A stretch of DNA of 23,865 bases from assembly GCA_946479855.1 (NCBI GenBank), contig CAMLHL010000045.1, forward strand, positions 1-23,865. The letters run 5' to 3'. The position numbers and the translations under genes were made by a program. The notes under the pieces are model-generated. The model was not told the DNA's origin. It saw nothing but the letters and a program-made list of their open reading frames with translations, and searched no databases. Below are positions 17,782 through 23,865 of the stretch, piece by piece. Source of the stretch: an uncultured Pseudomonadota bacterium (lineage in GTDB: Bacteria > Pseudomonadota > Gammaproteobacteria > Burkholderiales > Rhodocyclaceae). Every line of letters starts with the position of its first letter. The stretch's first letter is position 1.

Positions 17782-17891
17782 ACAAATGCGTCAAAGCATG
17801 AAATTGGAAAGCTTTGCCATATCAGCGTCTCCGGGCGGCATCGTCCCGCTGGCAACGGGACTGATGGGCCGGTGGCGTTTTTCATTGGTCA

Positions 17892-18875
17892 CTATCCCAG
17901 CTTTAGTGCTAATTCTTCCGCCTTCGGGTGGTAGTAACGCCTGAGCATCTGCAACGACGTATGACCTGTCACCGAGGCAAGCTCAATTACATTCGGTAGC
18001 TTGTTGGCCATACGACTTGCCCCGGTGTGTCGGAGGTCGTGAAAGTGCAGACCTGGCAGATTGGCACGTCGGACAGCTCTGAGGAAGGCAGCTTCCATCG
18101 CCGCTATGTTGATCGGGAACAGGCGGTCATCTGGCGAAATCGGCAGCTTTGCGATGGTTTCGACGGCGCGACTGGACAGTGGCACATAGCGAGACTGACC
18201 GTTCTTGGTGATAGGCAGGAAGATGACCCGCCGTTCTAGATGCACATGATTCCATCGCAGGTTGAGCAGTTCGCCGCGACGCATGGCGGTCTCGATAGCG
18301 ACGACTACAAGCGGCTGCATGATCGGGTTCCTGCGCCCTATCGGTGCTAATTCGTGCAGCAGCCGGGCTTCCTCTGACGCGGAAAGCACACGGTCGCGAC
18401 CGGCCGGCATCGTTGGCTTGCGGATCATCTCCACCGGGTTCTGGATAACGATGCCCCATTCCCGTCTCGCGTGATTGATGATCGACGACATGACCGCAAG
18501 GTCGCGAATTACAGTGTTTGCCTTGCAAGTGCGGAGCCGGTCATCCCGATAGTCGGCGACCACCTGCGGAGTGAGGTTTGCCATGCTCATGCTGGCAATG
18601 CGGTGCCGAAGCGTTGCTTTGAGCCGGATCGTTTCCTCTACGTGGCCACGCTTCTTCGGCGTTATCGCCTCCATGTAGCGCTGGATGACTTCACTGAAAG
18701 TTGTTTGCTCTGCTTCCGTGCGGCTAACGAACTCTCCGCGATCCATCTCGCTTTCGATGGTTCGCGCCCAACGTTCGGCTTCAGCTTTGGTTGGGAAACT
18801 TTTAATCTCGACCGGATAACCACGTCGCCGGACACGAGCTTGCCAGCTTGTGCCTTGCTTACGGAAAGATGCCAT
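17892..18875 (-). CDS. Tyrosine-type site-specific integrase (intact)
   Basis: A 327-aa phage-type integrase and the probable agent of insertion into moaC. Residues 1-60 form the arm-binding N-terminus (SWQARVRRRGYPVEIKSFPT), residues 60-150 the core-binding SAM-like domain, and residues 165-325 the catalytic domain, with AMRRGELLNLRW (Arg), TKNGQSRYVPL (Lys), HDLRHTGASR (His-x-x-Arg), GHTSLQMLRRYYH (His and nucleophile Tyr). All are present. The ATG at 18875 has AGGAG 7 nt upstream. It lies next to the right attachment repeat, the usual position for an integrase. It is clearly a paralogue of the interrupted integrase downstream, aligning without gaps over the linker region. Confidence 0.93.
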   Translation of the reverse strand: MASFRKQGTSWQARVRRRGYPVEIKSFPTKAEAERWARTIESEMDRGEFVSRTEAEQTTFSEVIQRYMEAITPKKRGHVEETIRLKATLRHRIASMSMANLTPQVVADYRDDRLRTCKANTVIRDLAVMSSIINHARREWGIVIQNPVEMIRKPTMPAGRDRVLSASEEARLLHELAPIGRRNPIMQPLVVVAIETAMRRGELLNLRWNHVHLERRVIFLPITKNGQSRYVPLSSRAVETIAKLPISPDDRLFPINIAAMEAAFLRAVRRANLPGLHFHDLRHTGASRMANKLPNVIELASVTGHTSLQMLRRYYHPKAEELALKLG

Positions 18876-18889
18876 CGTTGCTCCTGAGT

Positions 18890-18911
18890 GGGCTAAACGA
18901 GGGCTAAAAAG
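18890..18911 (+). repeat. Right 11-bp tandem pair, candidate integrase arm sites
   Basis: GGGCTAAACGA followed directly by GGGCTAAAAAG, 14 bp before the intact integrase start and 110 bp inside the right attachment repeat. It shares the GGGYTNRAA theme and 11-bp period with the left pair at 12269-12290. It could bind integrase for recombination, for autorepression, or both. Confidence 0.45.
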
Positions 18912-18946
18912 CGTTTTCCGAGGCTGGGGCAGGGGATAGCGATACG

Positions 18947-18962
18947 AGCCTCGCTAGAGGCT
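18947..18962. repeat. Short dyad near the right attachment site
   Basis: AGCCTC-gcta-GAGGCT, a 6-bp perfect inverted repeat with 4-bp spacer in the 139-bp gap between the integrase start and the moaC stop. It could be an accessory-protein site or a weak terminator. Confidence 0.25.
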
Positions 18963-19014
18963 TGACGTTGTCCATGCCTTTCAGAATTTTGAGGAACCGC
19001 AGTAAATCAGCGAC

Positions 19015-19500
19015 TTATTCGTCGGCGATCCAGTGGCCGGATTTGCCGCCGGTCTTTTCCAGCAGGCGGATGTTATCGATGCGCATGCCGCGGTCTACGG
19101 CCTTGGCCATGTCATAAATGGTCAGCAGGCCGACCGAAGCTGCGGTCAGGGCTTCCATTTCGACGCCGGTGCGGCCGAAGCATTCGGCGGTGACTTGGCA
19201 GTGCACGGCGCTTTCTGCCTCGTCAATGGTAAATTCGGCAGCGACGCGGGTCAGGGCGATCGGATGACACAGCGGAATCAGATCCCCGGTACGCTTCGAG
19301 GCCTGGATGGCCGCGATGCGGGCGATGCCCAGGACGTCACCTTTCTTGGCGGAACCGGAGCGGATCAGCGCCAGGGTTTCCGGCTTCATGAAAATACTGC
19401 CGGCGGCACGGGCGACACGGGCTGTTTCCGCCTTGCTGCCGACGTCGACCATATGCGCCTGGCCGGCGTTGTCGAAATGAGTCAGGATCTGGTTGGTCAC
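19015..19500 (-). CDS. moaC: MoaC, cyclic pyranopterin monophosphate synthase
   Basis: A 161-aa complete MoaC, which makes cyclic pyranopterin monophosphate in the first stage of molybdenum cofactor synthesis. Landmarks are [17 protein letters not shown] (16-32), [23 protein letters not shown] (58-80), [21 protein letters not shown] with its catalytic Lys, and [13 protein letters not shown] at the end. The last 37 codons or so come from the island and not the original chromosome. The start is a GTG at 19500 without a clear Shine-Dalgarno, chosen because the following residues ([15 protein letters not shown]) fit the family N-terminus. The gene is divergent from the M48 peptidase gene; nearby tusA also contributes to sulfur transfer for the cofactor. 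Confidence 0.96.
   Translation of the reverse strand: MTNQILTHFDNAGQAHMVDVGSKAETARVARAAGSIFMKPETLALIRSGSAKKGDVLGIARIAAIQASKRTGDLIPLCHPIALTRVAAEFTIDEAESAVHCQVTAECFGRTGVEMEALTAASVGLLTIYDMAKAVDRGMRIDNIRLLEKTGGKSGHWIADE
19022..19134. repeat. Right attachment-site repeat (113 bp)
   Basis: Matches 12084-12196 in direct orientation with one mismatch (T at 19053). It encodes the C-terminal residues of the functional moaC. The identity ends at 19134, beyond which the moaC body has no counterpart at the left end. Confidence 0.92.
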
Positions 19501-19563
19501 GGGATTTACGATTGGTTACGAAGTGCCGGAAAGCGGCTTTCGAGGCTGCGCTATCATAGCACC

Positions 19564-21012
19564 ATGCACCTCAAGCAACGACTCATCGCCGCCTTCATGG
19601 CCTGCGCACTGGTTGTGCAGCCTTTGCGCGCCGACGATTTGCCGGAGTTGGGCGACGTTGCCAGCAATGAGTTGTCGCTGAGTACCGAAAAGAAGATCGG
19701 TTTGCAGATCATGCACGATATTCGCTGGCGAGAGGCGGCTTATCTCGATGATGCCGATATCGAGTCCTATCTGAACCAGTTGGGGGGGCGGCTGGCGGCG
19801 GTCAGCAACGATCCCGGCTTCGGTTTTTATTTTTTCCCGATCAACGATCCGAGCATCAACGCCTTTGCCATGCCGGGCGGCTATATCGGCGTGCATACTG
19901 GCCTGATCGTTTCCGCCCAGACGGAGTCCGAGCTTGCCGGCGTGCTGTCCCATGAAATTTCCCATGTGACCCAGCGGCATATCGCCCGCCAGGTGTTCCA
20001 GTCGAAGCAGATTGGCATGGCGTCGATGGTGGCGATGGCGCTGGCGCTGCTGGCGGCCCGTTCCAGCGGCCAGGTGGCCGGGGCTGCGATTGCTTCGAGT
20101 CAGGCCGGGGCAATTTCTGCACAGCTGGCATTTTCCCGGGATTTCGAGCGCGAGGCGGACAGGCAGGGATTTGAAATCCTGCGCAAGGCAGGTTTCGACG
20201 TTCGTGGCATGGCTGACTTCTTCGAGCGCCTGCAAAAAGCGGTGCGCCTGTATGAAAACAATGCGACTGCTTACCTGCGGACTCATCCGTTGACCGGCGA
20301 GCGCTTGACCGACATGCAGAACCGGGAACAGGCAGTCGCCTACCGGCAGGTTGCGGATAGCGTCGATTTCCAACTGGTTCGCGCCAAGGTGCGGGCAATG
20401 CAGGGGATCCCGGCGGATGCGGTCAAGGACATGGAAACCTTGTTGCGCGAGAAGAAATTCGCCTCCGAAGCGGCGATTCGCTACGGCCTGGCGTTTGCGC
20501 GCTACCGCGCGCGTGACTGGGGCGCCGCCGAAAAAGAGCTTGAAGCCATCCGTCGCCTGAAGGTGTCGGCGGCCATGGTCGAGCATCTGCGGGCGGATGT
20601 GCGGATTGCTCAGGCAGATGTGCCTGGTGGGCTGGCTATCTATCGCGATGCAATGGTGCGCTTTCCGTTGAATCTGGGGCTGGTGTACGGCTATGCCGGG
20701 GCGCTGATCGGGGCGCGTCGTTTCGACGAATCGTTGCGTTTTGTCGAAGGGCAGCTGGCCAATTACCCGGATGATGTTCGCCTGCACAAGATGCATGCCG
20801 AGAGCTATGCCGGGCAGGGGCGCAAGGCGATGCAGCATAAGGCGCTGGCCGAGGTCTCGGCTTTGCAGGGGCAGACGGCCGAGGCCGTGCAGCAGCTGGA
20901 GGTGGCGCAGAAGGCCGGGGATGCCAATTTTTATGAGCTTTCGTCGATCGATGCGCGGTTGCGCGAGATGAAGCGTCGCCAGATTGAGGAACTCAAGGAA
21001 AAGCATCGCTAA
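19564..21012 (+). CDS. M48 metallopeptidase, BepA-like, with TPR region
   Basis: A 482-aa secreted zinc protease. Residues 1-23 form a Sec signal (LKQRLIAAFMACALVVQPLRADD). The zinc motif HEISH is at 130-134 and the third ligand is in FEREADRQG (Glu197). FPINDPSINAFAMPGGYIGVHTGL upstream is typical of the M48 subfamily. About 230 residues of helical TPR-like repeats follow from residue 250. BepA (YfgC) of E. coli works in the periplasm on outer-membrane protein assembly and degrades stalled LptD; the same role is likely here. The ATG at 19564 begins the signal peptide; the long upstream extension in this frame overlaps moaC in antisense. It is followed by tusA 41 nt later. Confidence 0.92.
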   Translation: MHLKQRLIAAFMACALVVQPLRADDLPELGDVASNELSLSTEKKIGLQIMHDIRWREAAYLDDADIESYLNQLGGRLAAVSNDPGFGFYFFPINDPSINAFAMPGGYIGVHTGLIVSAQTESELAGVLSHEISHVTQRHIARQVFQSKQIGMASMVAMALALLAARSSGQVAGAAIASSQAGAISAQLAFSRDFEREADRQGFEILRKAGFDVRGMADFFERLQKAVRLYENNATAYLRTHPLTGERLTDMQNREQAVAYRQVADSVDFQLVRAKVRAMQGIPADAVKDMETLLREKKFASEAAIRYGLAFARYRARDWGAAEKELEAIRRLKVSAAMVEHLRADVRIAQADVPGGLAIYRDAMVRFPLNLGLVYGYAGALIGARRFDESLRFVEGQLANYPDDVRLHKMHAESYAGQGRKAMQHKALAEVSALQGQTAEAVQQLEVAQKAGDANFYELSSIDARLREMKRRQIEELKEKHR

Positions 21013-21053
21013 TCGGGGTAAAATCAGGCTTCCAAACCATCAGCCAAACGACC

Positions 21054-21281
21054 ATGGAATTTGATCGCGATCTCGACGTCAAGGGCTTGAACTGCCCGCT
21101 GCCCATCCTGCGTACCAAAAAGGCGCTTGCCGAGATGGACTCCGGCCAGGTCTTGCGTGTCCTGGCGACCGATCCGGGGTCGCTGAAAGATTTTCCTGCC
21201 TTTGCCAAGCAGACCGGTAATGAACTGCTGGCGCAAAAGGAAGAAGACCGCGTCTTCGAGTTTTTCCTGAAGCGCAAATAA
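21054..21281 (+). CDS. tusA: TusA-family sulfur carrier protein
   Basis: A 75-aa TusA-fold protein. The signature NCPLPILRTKKAL is at residues 13-25 with the sulfur-carrying Cys14. The rest matches the two-layer fold (VLRVLATDPGSLKDFPAFAKQTG). TusA relays persulfide sulfur from cysteine desulfurases to tRNA 2-thiouridine and molybdenum-cofactor pathways. In sulfur oxidisers, TusA homologues also handle reduced sulfur. Both contexts are represented here by moaC and soxYZ. The gene lies between the M48 peptidase and pabBC on the same strand, and the pabBC frame begins across its stop codon. Confidence 0.93.
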   Translation: MEFDRDLDVKGLNCPLPILRTKKALAEMDSGQVLRVLATDPGSLKDFPAFAKQTGNELLAQKEEDRVFEFFLKRK

Positions 21282-21373
21282 ACCCCGATTTTTCCGCATT
21301 TTTCGAAGACAGGTGGGCGCCGGCTGGCGAGCCCGCCGCTTGGCTGTTCACCGGGCTGGTCGACTGTCTCGAG

Positions 21374-23023
21374 GTGCGCGATTCGCTGTCGCTGGCAGCC
21401 GTGCTGTGCCAGCTGCAGAATGAAGCTCAGTGGACCGTGGTCAGGCTCGATTACGAACTGGGTTACCTGCTCGAGCCGAAATCGGCGCCGCCCGGCTGGC
21501 AGGCCGGTTCGCAAGTGCTGGCTCGCTTCTGGCGCTTTGCCCGTCGCGATGCGCTGAGCGGTGAGGCCGCCGAGGCCTGGTTGCAGGCCCAGACCGATGC
21601 AGCGGTTGCCGGAGTGGGCGATCTACAGGCGGCGATCGACGAAAAAAACTACCGTGCTACGGTCGACCGGATAAAAAGCCTGATTTTCGCCGGCGACTGT
21701 TATCAGGTGAATTTCACCTTCCCGCTGGATTTCGCCTGGTTCGGTTCGCCGCTGGGGCTCTATGCGCGGCTGCGCCAGCGCCAGCCGGTGCGTTACGGCG
21801 GTTTCGTCGGCGATGCCCGGCAGGGGCTGGTTTCGCTGTCGCCGGAGTTGTTCCTCGAGCGCCGGGGCAAGCGGCTGGCGACACGGCCGATGAAAGGCAC
21901 GGCACCGCGCAGCGTGGCGGCCGAGCAACTGCGGCATTCGGCCAAGGATTGTGCCGAGAACCTGATGATCGTCGACCTGCTGCGCAACGACTTGGGCCGG
22001 GTGGCCGAGAATGGCAGCGTCGTCGTCGACCGGCTGTTCGAGATCGAGGATTACCCGACGGTCTGGCAGATGGTCTCGGAAGTCTCGGCCGAGGTCGGTC
22101 AACGCAGTTTTGGCGACATCCTGCGCGCCCTGTTTCCCTGCGGTTCGATCACCGGGGCGCCAAAAATCCGTGCCATGCAGATTGCCGCCGACCTCGAAGC
22201 GGCACCACGTGGCGCTTATACGGGGGCGCTCGGCTGGCTGGCGCCGGAGGGTGATTTCCGGCTCAACGTGGCGATCCGGACGCTGGAACTGGCGGCTGGC
22301 GGACGAGGCAAACTCGGCATCGGCAGCGGTATCGTGGCCGATTCGGAGGCGGCGGCCGAGTGGGCCGAATGCCAGCTGAAAGCGGGCTTTCTTCGGGATT
22401 GCGATCCCGGCCTGTGGCTGATCGAGACGCTGCGCCGCGAGGATGGCGTTTACCCGCGCCTCGCCGGGCATCTCGAACGGCTGCGCCGGTCGGCCGAATG
22501 GCTGGGTTTTGCCTGCGACGAACGACAGGTCATGGCAGCCTTGGCCGAGCCGCCGGTGCAGGGCACCTGGCGGGTCCGGCTGACGCTGGCCAAGGACGGC
22601 CGGATCGAGGTCAAGTCATTTGCCCTTGGCGAGGAACCGGGCGGCCCACGTTACGCCCTGCTGGCGACCGAGGCGATCGATTCGGCCTATCCGCTGCGCC
22701 GCCACAAGACGACCGACCGGGGGCTGTACGATGCGGCGCTGACGACGCTGACCAATGACCCGCAATTGTTCGACGTGGTCTTCCTGAACGAACGGGGGGA
22801 GGTGGCCGAAGGGGCGCGCAGCACGGTGTTCATCGAGCGCGACGGGAGGCTGCTGACGCCGCCGCTGGCCAGCGGCGCCTTGCCCGGCGTCTTGCGAGCC
22901 GAACTGCTGGCTGCCGGGCGGGCTGGCGAGGCGGTATTGTGGCCCGAGGATCTCCGCCAGGGCTTCTGGCTGGGCAACGCCCTGCGCGGGCTGGTTTGGG
23001 TATCGCTGCCGACCGACGCCTGA
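21374..23023 (+). CDS. PabB-PabC fusion: aminodeoxychorismate synthase I / lyase
   Basis: At least 549 aa. The first part is PabB (chorismate + glutamine-derived ammonia to aminodeoxychorismate), with RPMKGTAPRS, DLLRNDLGRVAENGSV and CGSITGAPKIRAMQ. From about residue 355 the protein is a class IV aminotransferase fold (PabC, 4-amino-4-deoxychorismate lyase) with the PLP lysine in RHKTTDRG. The fusion makes p-aminobenzoate for folate; the glutaminase PabA must be elsewhere. GTG 21374 is the first canonical start, but family-like sequence extends upstream in frame (FFEDRWAPAGEPAAWLFTG at 21299-21355), so the real start is probably nearer 21278-21290 at a non-standard codon or is masked by an error. 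The frame upstream is open to 21224. Confidence 0.9.
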   Translation: MRDSLSLAAVLCQLQNEAQWTVVRLDYELGYLLEPKSAPPGWQAGSQVLARFWRFARRDALSGEAAEAWLQAQTDAAVAGVGDLQAAIDEKNYRATVDRIKSLIFAGDCYQVNFTFPLDFAWFGSPLGLYARLRQRQPVRYGGFVGDARQGLVSLSPELFLERRGKRLATRPMKGTAPRSVAAEQLRHSAKDCAENLMIVDLLRNDLGRVAENGSVVVDRLFEIEDYPTVWQMVSEVSAEVGQRSFGDILRALFPCGSITGAPKIRAMQIAADLEAAPRGAYTGALGWLAPEGDFRLNVAIRTLELAAGGRGKLGIGSGIVADSEAAAEWAECQLKAGFLRDCDPGLWLIETLRREDGVYPRLAGHLERLRRSAEWLGFACDERQVMAALAEPPVQGTWRVRLTLAKDGRIEVKSFALGEEPGGPRYALLATEAIDSAYPLRRHKTTDRGLYDAALTTLTNDPQLFDVVFLNERGEVAEGARSTVFIERDGRLLTPPLASGALPGVLRAELLAAGRAGEAVLWPEDLRQGFWLGNALRGLVWVSLPTDA

Positions 23024-23046
23024 AAAAAAGCCTTTTTCAGGCGTCG
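23014..23046. terminator. Hairpin overlapping the pabBC stop codon
   Basis: A perfect 14-bp inverted repeat, CGACGCCTGAAAAA (23014-23027) and TTTTTCAGGCGTCG (23033-23046), with a 5-nt loop. It contains the pabBC stop codon and lies 11 nt from the end of the convergent membrane-protein gene. The T tract is in the stem, so it may work as a bidirectional terminator or an mRNA 3'-end stabiliser. Confidence 0.55.
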
Positions 23047-23056
23047 ACCGTAAGAC

Positions 23057-23530
23057 TCAGCCGCGCAGCTTGCGCAGGTAAAGGCCGAGCAGCGAGAACA
23101 GGGCGGCTGCGACGCCGTAGTAGAAAGCCCTGGCCGCGACGTCCTGGTATTCGATCAGGACCGGCACATCGTTTTCCAGCTTGTAGCGGATGGTGGTCTG
23201 GAAGTGCCACGACGAGGCCTTGACCTCGTAAATGCCGTTTTCCTTCTTCCATTTCAGCCAGTTCTGCTTTTCTTCCACGTCGCCAGCCGGTTCGGGCATT
23301 TCCAGTGAGGTGTACAGGCCCTTCGCCTTGGCGTCAGCCAGTTCGCCGTAGGCAAAACCACAGGGTTCCTTGTCGGCGCAAACGGCGACGACACGGAACT
23401 CGGGTTTCCATTCGGCGTTCTTTTCCCAGGGCCAGGAGATGATGAAAGCCACGGTCCACACCCAGACCAAGCCGGTGAAAATCATCAGGGCGATGAATAT
23501 CTTGGCGAAAAAACCGCGTTTATCTTCCAT
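23057..23530 (-). CDS. Small membrane protein of unknown function, downstream of valS
   Basis: A 157-aa protein with one N-terminal membrane helix (about residues 9-32, AKIFIALMIFTGLVWVWTVAF), a soluble middle section of about 95 residues with two cysteines (AVCADKEPCGF), and a second helix near the C-terminus (about 134-152, FYYGVAAALFSLLGLYL). The topology suggests a periplasmic middle domain, with the cysteines able to form a disulfide. I do not recognise the family. Its ATG at 23530 is 8 nt after the valS stop, so it is co-transcribed with valS. The short gap and same strand do not by themselves imply a role in tRNA charging. Confidence 0.75.
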   Translation of the reverse strand: MEDKRGFFAKIFIALMIFTGLVWVWTVAFIISWPWEKNAEWKPEFRVVAVCADKEPCGFAYGELADAKAKGLYTSLEMPEPAGDVEEKQNWLKWKKENGIYEVKASSWHFQTTIRYKLENDVPVLIEYQDVAARAFYYGVAAALFSLLGLYLRKLRG

Positions 23531-23538
23531 ATGTCTCT

Positions 23539-23865
23539 CTATGCCTGGCCGAGCTTGGCCAGTTGTGGTCTGAGTTGTTCCAGCGTTGCCGTGAAATCGG
23601 CGACGCGCTGTTTTTCCTGCTCAACCACGGCGGCCGGGGCGCGGGCGACGAAGCCTTCGTTCGAAAGCTTGCCCCGGGCAATCGAGATCTGCTTTTCCAG
23701 CTTCTCGATTTCCTTGGACAGGCGCTCGCGTTCGGCGGCAACGTCGATCTCGACCTTGAGCATCAACCGGGTTTCACCGACGACGGCCACCGGTGCCATG
23801 GCATCGGCCGGCATGTCGTCCACGATTTGTACCTCGGAGAGCTTACCCAGAGCTTGCAGGATCGG
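23539..23865 (-). CDS. valS: Valyl-tRNA synthetase, C-terminal end (partial)
   Basis: The last 108 codons of valS run in from the right edge. They show the ValRS C-terminal arm: [14 protein letters not shown], then [20 protein letters not shown] and the coiled coil [33 protein letters not shown], which contacts the tRNA elbow. The [20 protein letters not shown] motif is a hallmark of bacterial ValRS. The catalytic and anticodon domains lie outside the window. The next gene starts 8 nt after the stop. Confidence 0.95.
   Translation of the reverse strand, partial: PILQALGKLSEVQIVDDMPADAMAPVAVVGETRLMLKVEIDVAAERERLSKEIEKLEKQISIARGKLSNEGFVARAPAAVVEQEKQRVADFTATLEQLRPQLAKLGQA

Larger units (their letters stand above)
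12084..19134. mobile_element. Integrative island inserted in the 3' end of moaC
   Basis: About 7 kb bounded by 113-bp direct repeats of the moaC 3' end, with two tyrosine integrase genes at the right end, a serine resolvase, a restriction-like cargo gene and an unrecognised gene. Base composition varies: the DUF262 gene is markedly AT-rich, the integrases are near backbone GC. The island restores moaC by supplying its own 3' end on the right. No conjugation, replication or phage structural genes are visible, so it probably relies on a helper or natural transformation to move between cells. Confidence 0.9.

Noticed and set aside
17676..17885. Minus-strand 69-codon frame starting 7 nt after the intact integrase stop
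   Set aside because: It has no Shine-Dalgarno, overlaps the start of the other integrase in another frame, and its peptide has no recognisable character.
12197..19014. CRISPR array in the island
   Set aside because: The only tandem repeats are 8-bp and 11-bp units without spacers of regular length; no cas gene is present.
19033..19563. N-terminal extension of the M48 peptidase across antisense moaC
   Set aside because: The signal peptide begins at the ATG at 19564; the extension is unrelated to the family and overlaps moaC.

Overview
The window looks like a chromosomal segment of a GC-rich betaproteobacterium, most likely in or near the Rhodocyclales (Dechloromonas/Azonexus-like). This is an inference from gene content and protein style: a glyoxylate-shunt isocitrate lyase, two chemoreceptors, clpS-clpA, a fused pabB-pabC, soxYZ, tusA and valS. 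No rRNA or tRNA gene is visible. The backbone is interrupted by one integrated island of about 7 kb.

Left backbone (1-12082). The first 43 bases are the start of a minus-strand gene resembling malate synthase. It is preceded by a TauE/SafE-type permease and a divergent LysR regulator, which is followed by a YbaN-like membrane protein. A 4HB-type chemoreceptor, isocitrate lyase (aceA), and a second chemoreceptor with a C-terminal cytosolic sensor-like domain come next. Then follow rraA, the clpS-clpA pair, a cold-shock gene with a long leader and strong terminator, and soxYZ. Just upstream of soxY lies a 39-codon fragment of the 3' end of moaC.

Island (12084-19134). A 113-bp direct repeat with one mismatch bounds the element. 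The left copy is the displaced native 3' end of moaC. The right copy completes the intact moaC. The element therefore entered moaC and restored it with its own copy of the 3' end. Content from left to right: a non-coding, inverted-repeat-rich stretch; an unrecognised 330-aa protein; a second repeat- and dyad-rich stretch; a serine resolvase; a very AT-rich DUF262-DUF1524 protein (GmrSD/SspE/BrxU-like nuclease architecture, a probable anti-phage gene); a 32-codon ORF fitted between that gene and an integrase; a tyrosine integrase interrupted by one amber codon; and a second, intact paralogous integrase beside moaC. Pairs of 11-bp-spaced GGGYTNRAA-like repeats lie just inside both island ends, and a related pair precedes the broken integrase. 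They are candidate arm-type integrase sites.

Right backbone (19135-23865). The body of moaC diverges from a BepA-like M48 metallopeptidase gene, followed by tusA and a pabB-pabC fusion whose conserved N-terminus extends upstream of any canonical start codon. On the minus strand are a small two-helix membrane protein and the 3' end of valS. Before the insertion, moaC probably ran directly into soxYZ, with 15 nt between the moaC stop and the soxY start. The island now separates soxYZ from the rest of that transcription unit.
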